A stretch of DNA of 6,931 bases. Origin: Collinsella sp. GTDB taxonomy: Bacteria; Actinomycetota; Coriobacteriia; Coriobacteriales; Coriobacteriaceae. Location of the stretch: contig WGSR01000081.1 of the NCBI GenBank assembly GCA_014871545.1, positions 1 through 6,931 on the forward strand, written 5' to 3'. Under the pieces are notes generated by a model that saw only the letters and a program-made list of their open reading frames with translations, did not search any database and had not been told where the DNA came from. Every line of letters begins with the position of its first letter. Positions within the stretch are counted from its first letter, which is position 1. This document shows, in pieces, positions 5,457-6,931 of this stretch. Position numbers and translations under genes: made by a program.

Positions 5457-6686
5457 CTACACGCGTGTGGCGTCCTTGGGGCTCATGGTCATACTCTGAA
5501 AACGGTTCTCCATATATTCGTTATCGAAATGCTTGTCATAGAACTGTGCGACGGGAATATTTCGAACGGTTCCGTTGACGCGCTGATACCAATAGTCGAG
5601 CGATTGCAACGTCATGACGCCGTCGATCAACATGACGGCGGTCAGGATGACGGTAGCAGAGTAGCGGCGTTTCCATGGAATCATATTGATGAGCTTAAGC
5701 AGGCGCGGCAGCAAGACCTTGATCCAGATGAGGCCACCCAGGCCCCACATGCAGGCAAACGGCGTGCATGTGCGTCCCCCGGTCAATACCGCGATGGGAT
5801 CGGGCATGCCGAATAGCCTAATGTGTGAATAGCTCCACGACACCACGCCAAATGAGGTCTGCATAAACCAGCCTACAAACACCTCGAAAGCGCCGCCGAT
5901 CAGGGCACTTACCAGGAAAATGATCAGAGGATTCTTTTTATAGAAGCGGTTGAGCGCCATGGTCATGAGCACCGCGCCAAATCCGTAGATGGGGCTAAAG
6001 GGGCCAAATAGCATACCGGCACGGTCCTGATAGACGCCGGGATCGACGACGACCATATGCCAGACTTCCTCGAGAATGAGACCTAACACGCTGCAGACGA
6101 AGAATACCCAGAACAGGTTGAAGTAGTTGAGCTTGATGTAGCCCTCGCCGGTTTCGTCGCGGCCGAGCATCCCCTCGGCGGCGGCATCGCGGTCGAGCAT
6201 CTCTTGCAGACGGCGCTGCAGTTCGCGCTCCTGGCGTAGCGTGGGGTCGACGGTGGCCGACAGCGCAATGAGGATGACAAGCTGGACGGCGGGGCGCAGC
6301 AGGAAGGGTCCGATGCCCTGGAGCATCACGTCAACTAAAAGCTCCACGACGGTAAATGCGATGAGGACGTAAGACAGGCGGGCGGCATTGCGCCGCTGGT
6401 CCTTGATGAGGTCCAGGCCAAAGACGATCAAGATGATCGCGCTTGCCGCCGAGAGCATAATGCCGGCGACGATAAGGCCAACCGCGACTAGGGTGTTATC
6501 ACCGAGCTTAGCGGCGACGTTGCCGTTAATGAGTGCGGTGATGACCTGCCACATAAAGACGGCGACTGACGGGAGCGTGCCCACGCCAGATAGGGTGCAC
6601 GGGACTGCGTAGACCTTGATGATAAGGGGGATCTTCTTGGCCTCCGTGGTGCTGGGGACACTGGGGTCGAGTTGATTTCGATCCAT
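5457..6686 (-). CDS. Polytopic membrane protein with CmpB/PF06541-like domain
   Basis: A 409-residue integral membrane protein of unknown substrate. Hydrophobic segments lie at about 22-52, 66-94, 104-122, 129-145, 188-208, 228-246, 253-276, 308-327 and 344-362. A charged, probably helical linker (148-180, rich in Arg, Glu and Gln) separates an N-terminal four-helix part from the C-terminal domain. The C-terminal part has family-like motifs: VFFVCSVLGLILEEVWH (194-210), GMLFGPFSPIYGFGAVL (224-240), GGAFEVFVGWFM (264-275) and GGRTCTPFACMWGLGGLIW (303-321). I recognise these as the 'putative ABC-transporter type IV' family (PF06541, CmpB-like), but no ATPase gene is nearby and a transport role is not shown. 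The family is often a short protein, so the N-terminal membrane part looks like an extension. The start ATG has AAAGG 6 bases upstream. A palindrome sits 17 bases upstream of the ATG and could regulate expression. Confidence 0.8.
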   Translation of the reverse strand: MDRNQLDPSVPSTTEAKKIPLIIKVYAVPCTLSGVGTLPSVAVFMWQVITALINGNVAAKLGDNTLVAVGLIVAGIMLSAASAIILIVFGLDLIKDQRRNAARLSYVLIAFTVVELLVDVMLQGIGPFLLRPAVQLVILIALSATVDPTLRQERELQRRLQEMLDRDAAAEGMLGRDETGEGYIKLNYFNLFWVFFVCSVLGLILEEVWHMVVVDPGVYQDRAGMLFGPFSPIYGFGAVLMTMALNRFYKKNPLIIFLVSALIGGAFEVFVGWFMQTSFGVVSWSYSHIRLFGMPDPIAVLTGGRTCTPFACMWGLGGLIWIKVLLPRLLKLINMIPWKRRYSATVILTAVMLIDGVMTLQSLDYWYQRVNGTVRNIPVAQFYDKHFDNEYMENRFQSMTMSPKDATRV

Positions 6687-6702
6687 ACGCTACCTTTCTC
6701 GT

Positions 6703-6720
6703 CTTGTAGTAGCCTACAAG
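6703..6720 (-). promoter_or_regulatory. Palindrome upstream of the membrane-protein gene, candidate operator
   Basis: CTTGTAG-TAGC-CTACAAG is a perfect 7-bp inverted repeat with a 4-base centre, 17 bases before the ATG of the minus-strand gene. On the minus strand a TATCCT (plus 6719-6724) overlaps its upstream edge and could be a -10 box, although the -35 region is poor. It could be a repressor site or a small hairpin in the leader. The regulator family cannot be named. Confidence 0.4.
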
Positions 6721-6875
6721 GATACGCCGACGACCAGCTAAAAGACAGGACGAACGTCCCAATTGCAACAATGTAGCCCCTAGCGCGGGCGAGACACGGC
6801 GCACGGGAAGTCTTCGAGGCCGTTGCCCCTGAGAGTGGACTATCCAATAAAATGTTTGGTCGCAAAACGGATAAT

Positions 6876-6892
6876 AAGCTCGGTGGGCTTTT
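6876..6892 (+). terminator. Weak plus-strand terminator-like hairpin
   Basis: AAGCTC-GGT-GGGCTT forms a compact 6-bp stem with one G-T pair and a 3-base loop, followed by TT and then A residues. No plus-strand gene is seen between 6687 and this point, so its purpose is unclear. Confidence 0.25.
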
Positions 6893-6922
6893 AAAAAGCG
6901 CTGCTCATGCGCGGGGGAGCGC
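6893..6922 (-). terminator. Candidate minus-strand terminator at the right edge
   Basis: On the minus strand GCGCT (plus 6918-6922) pairs with AGCGC (plus 6898-6902), followed at once by TTTTT (plus 6893-6897). The stem is short (5 perfect pairs) and the loop is 15 bases. It would fit the end of a minus-strand gene just beyond the window, upstream of the membrane-protein gene. Confidence 0.35.
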
Positions 6923-6931
6923 GTCGCGCCG

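Noticed and set aside
6488..6865. 125-codon minus-strand open frame overlapping the start of the membrane-protein gene
   Set aside because: It overlaps the well-supported membrane-protein gene in another frame and has low-complexity Ser/Arg/Pro composition typical of a shadow.
1..6931. CRISPR array, insertion sequence, tRNA or rRNA
   Set aside because: No regularly spaced direct repeats, no transposase-like frame, and no cloverleaf or rRNA-like sequence was seen.

Overview
This is a GC-rich window with strong G/C preference at third codon positions. It fits a high-GC Gram-positive bacterium, and most likely a Coriobacteriia member of the Collinsella type. The reasons are the CarB and PurE sequence style, a class B sortase with a long cytoplasmic tail, a short divergent MoaE and a CmpB-like membrane protein. 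The assignment is inferred from sequence character alone, because no rRNA or other definitive marker is present.

Layout: (1) 1-2955, +, the 5'-truncated gene for the carbamoyl-phosphate synthase large subunit (carB). (2) 2956-3398, a 443-base gap without a gene, filled by three large inverted repeats, then a candidate promoter/operator and the purE ribosome binding site. (3) 3399-5350, +, three closely spaced genes: purE (class I N5-CAIR mutase), a class B sortase and a MoaE-like protein; they look like one transcription unit. (4) 5351-5456, a convergent intergenic region with a stem-loop terminator. (5) 5457-6686, -, a 409-residue polytopic membrane protein with a CmpB/PF06541-type domain. 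(6) 6687-6931, a gap with a palindrome next to the membrane-protein start and two weak terminator-like hairpins near the right edge.

Functionally, carB (pyrimidine/arginine precursor supply) and purE (purine synthesis) are housekeeping nucleotide genes. The sortase (cell-surface protein anchoring) and the MoaE-like protein (molybdopterin-related) have no obvious metabolic link to purE. They may simply share its promoter.

The most unusual signal is in the carB-purE gap. Two long hairpins (2967-3057 and 3208-3312) have different outer stems but share a core when one is read on the minus strand and the other on the plus strand. The shared core is TGAGCGACTYTGC, a small hairpin, then GGAGCGAA, all inside a stem of GGGCYGRGTTT type. 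The two GAGCGA boxes could face each other as a short helix of tandem G-A pairs around a GC core. This looks like a repeated structured element, as RNA or as a DNA hairpin, that does not match a simple terminator.
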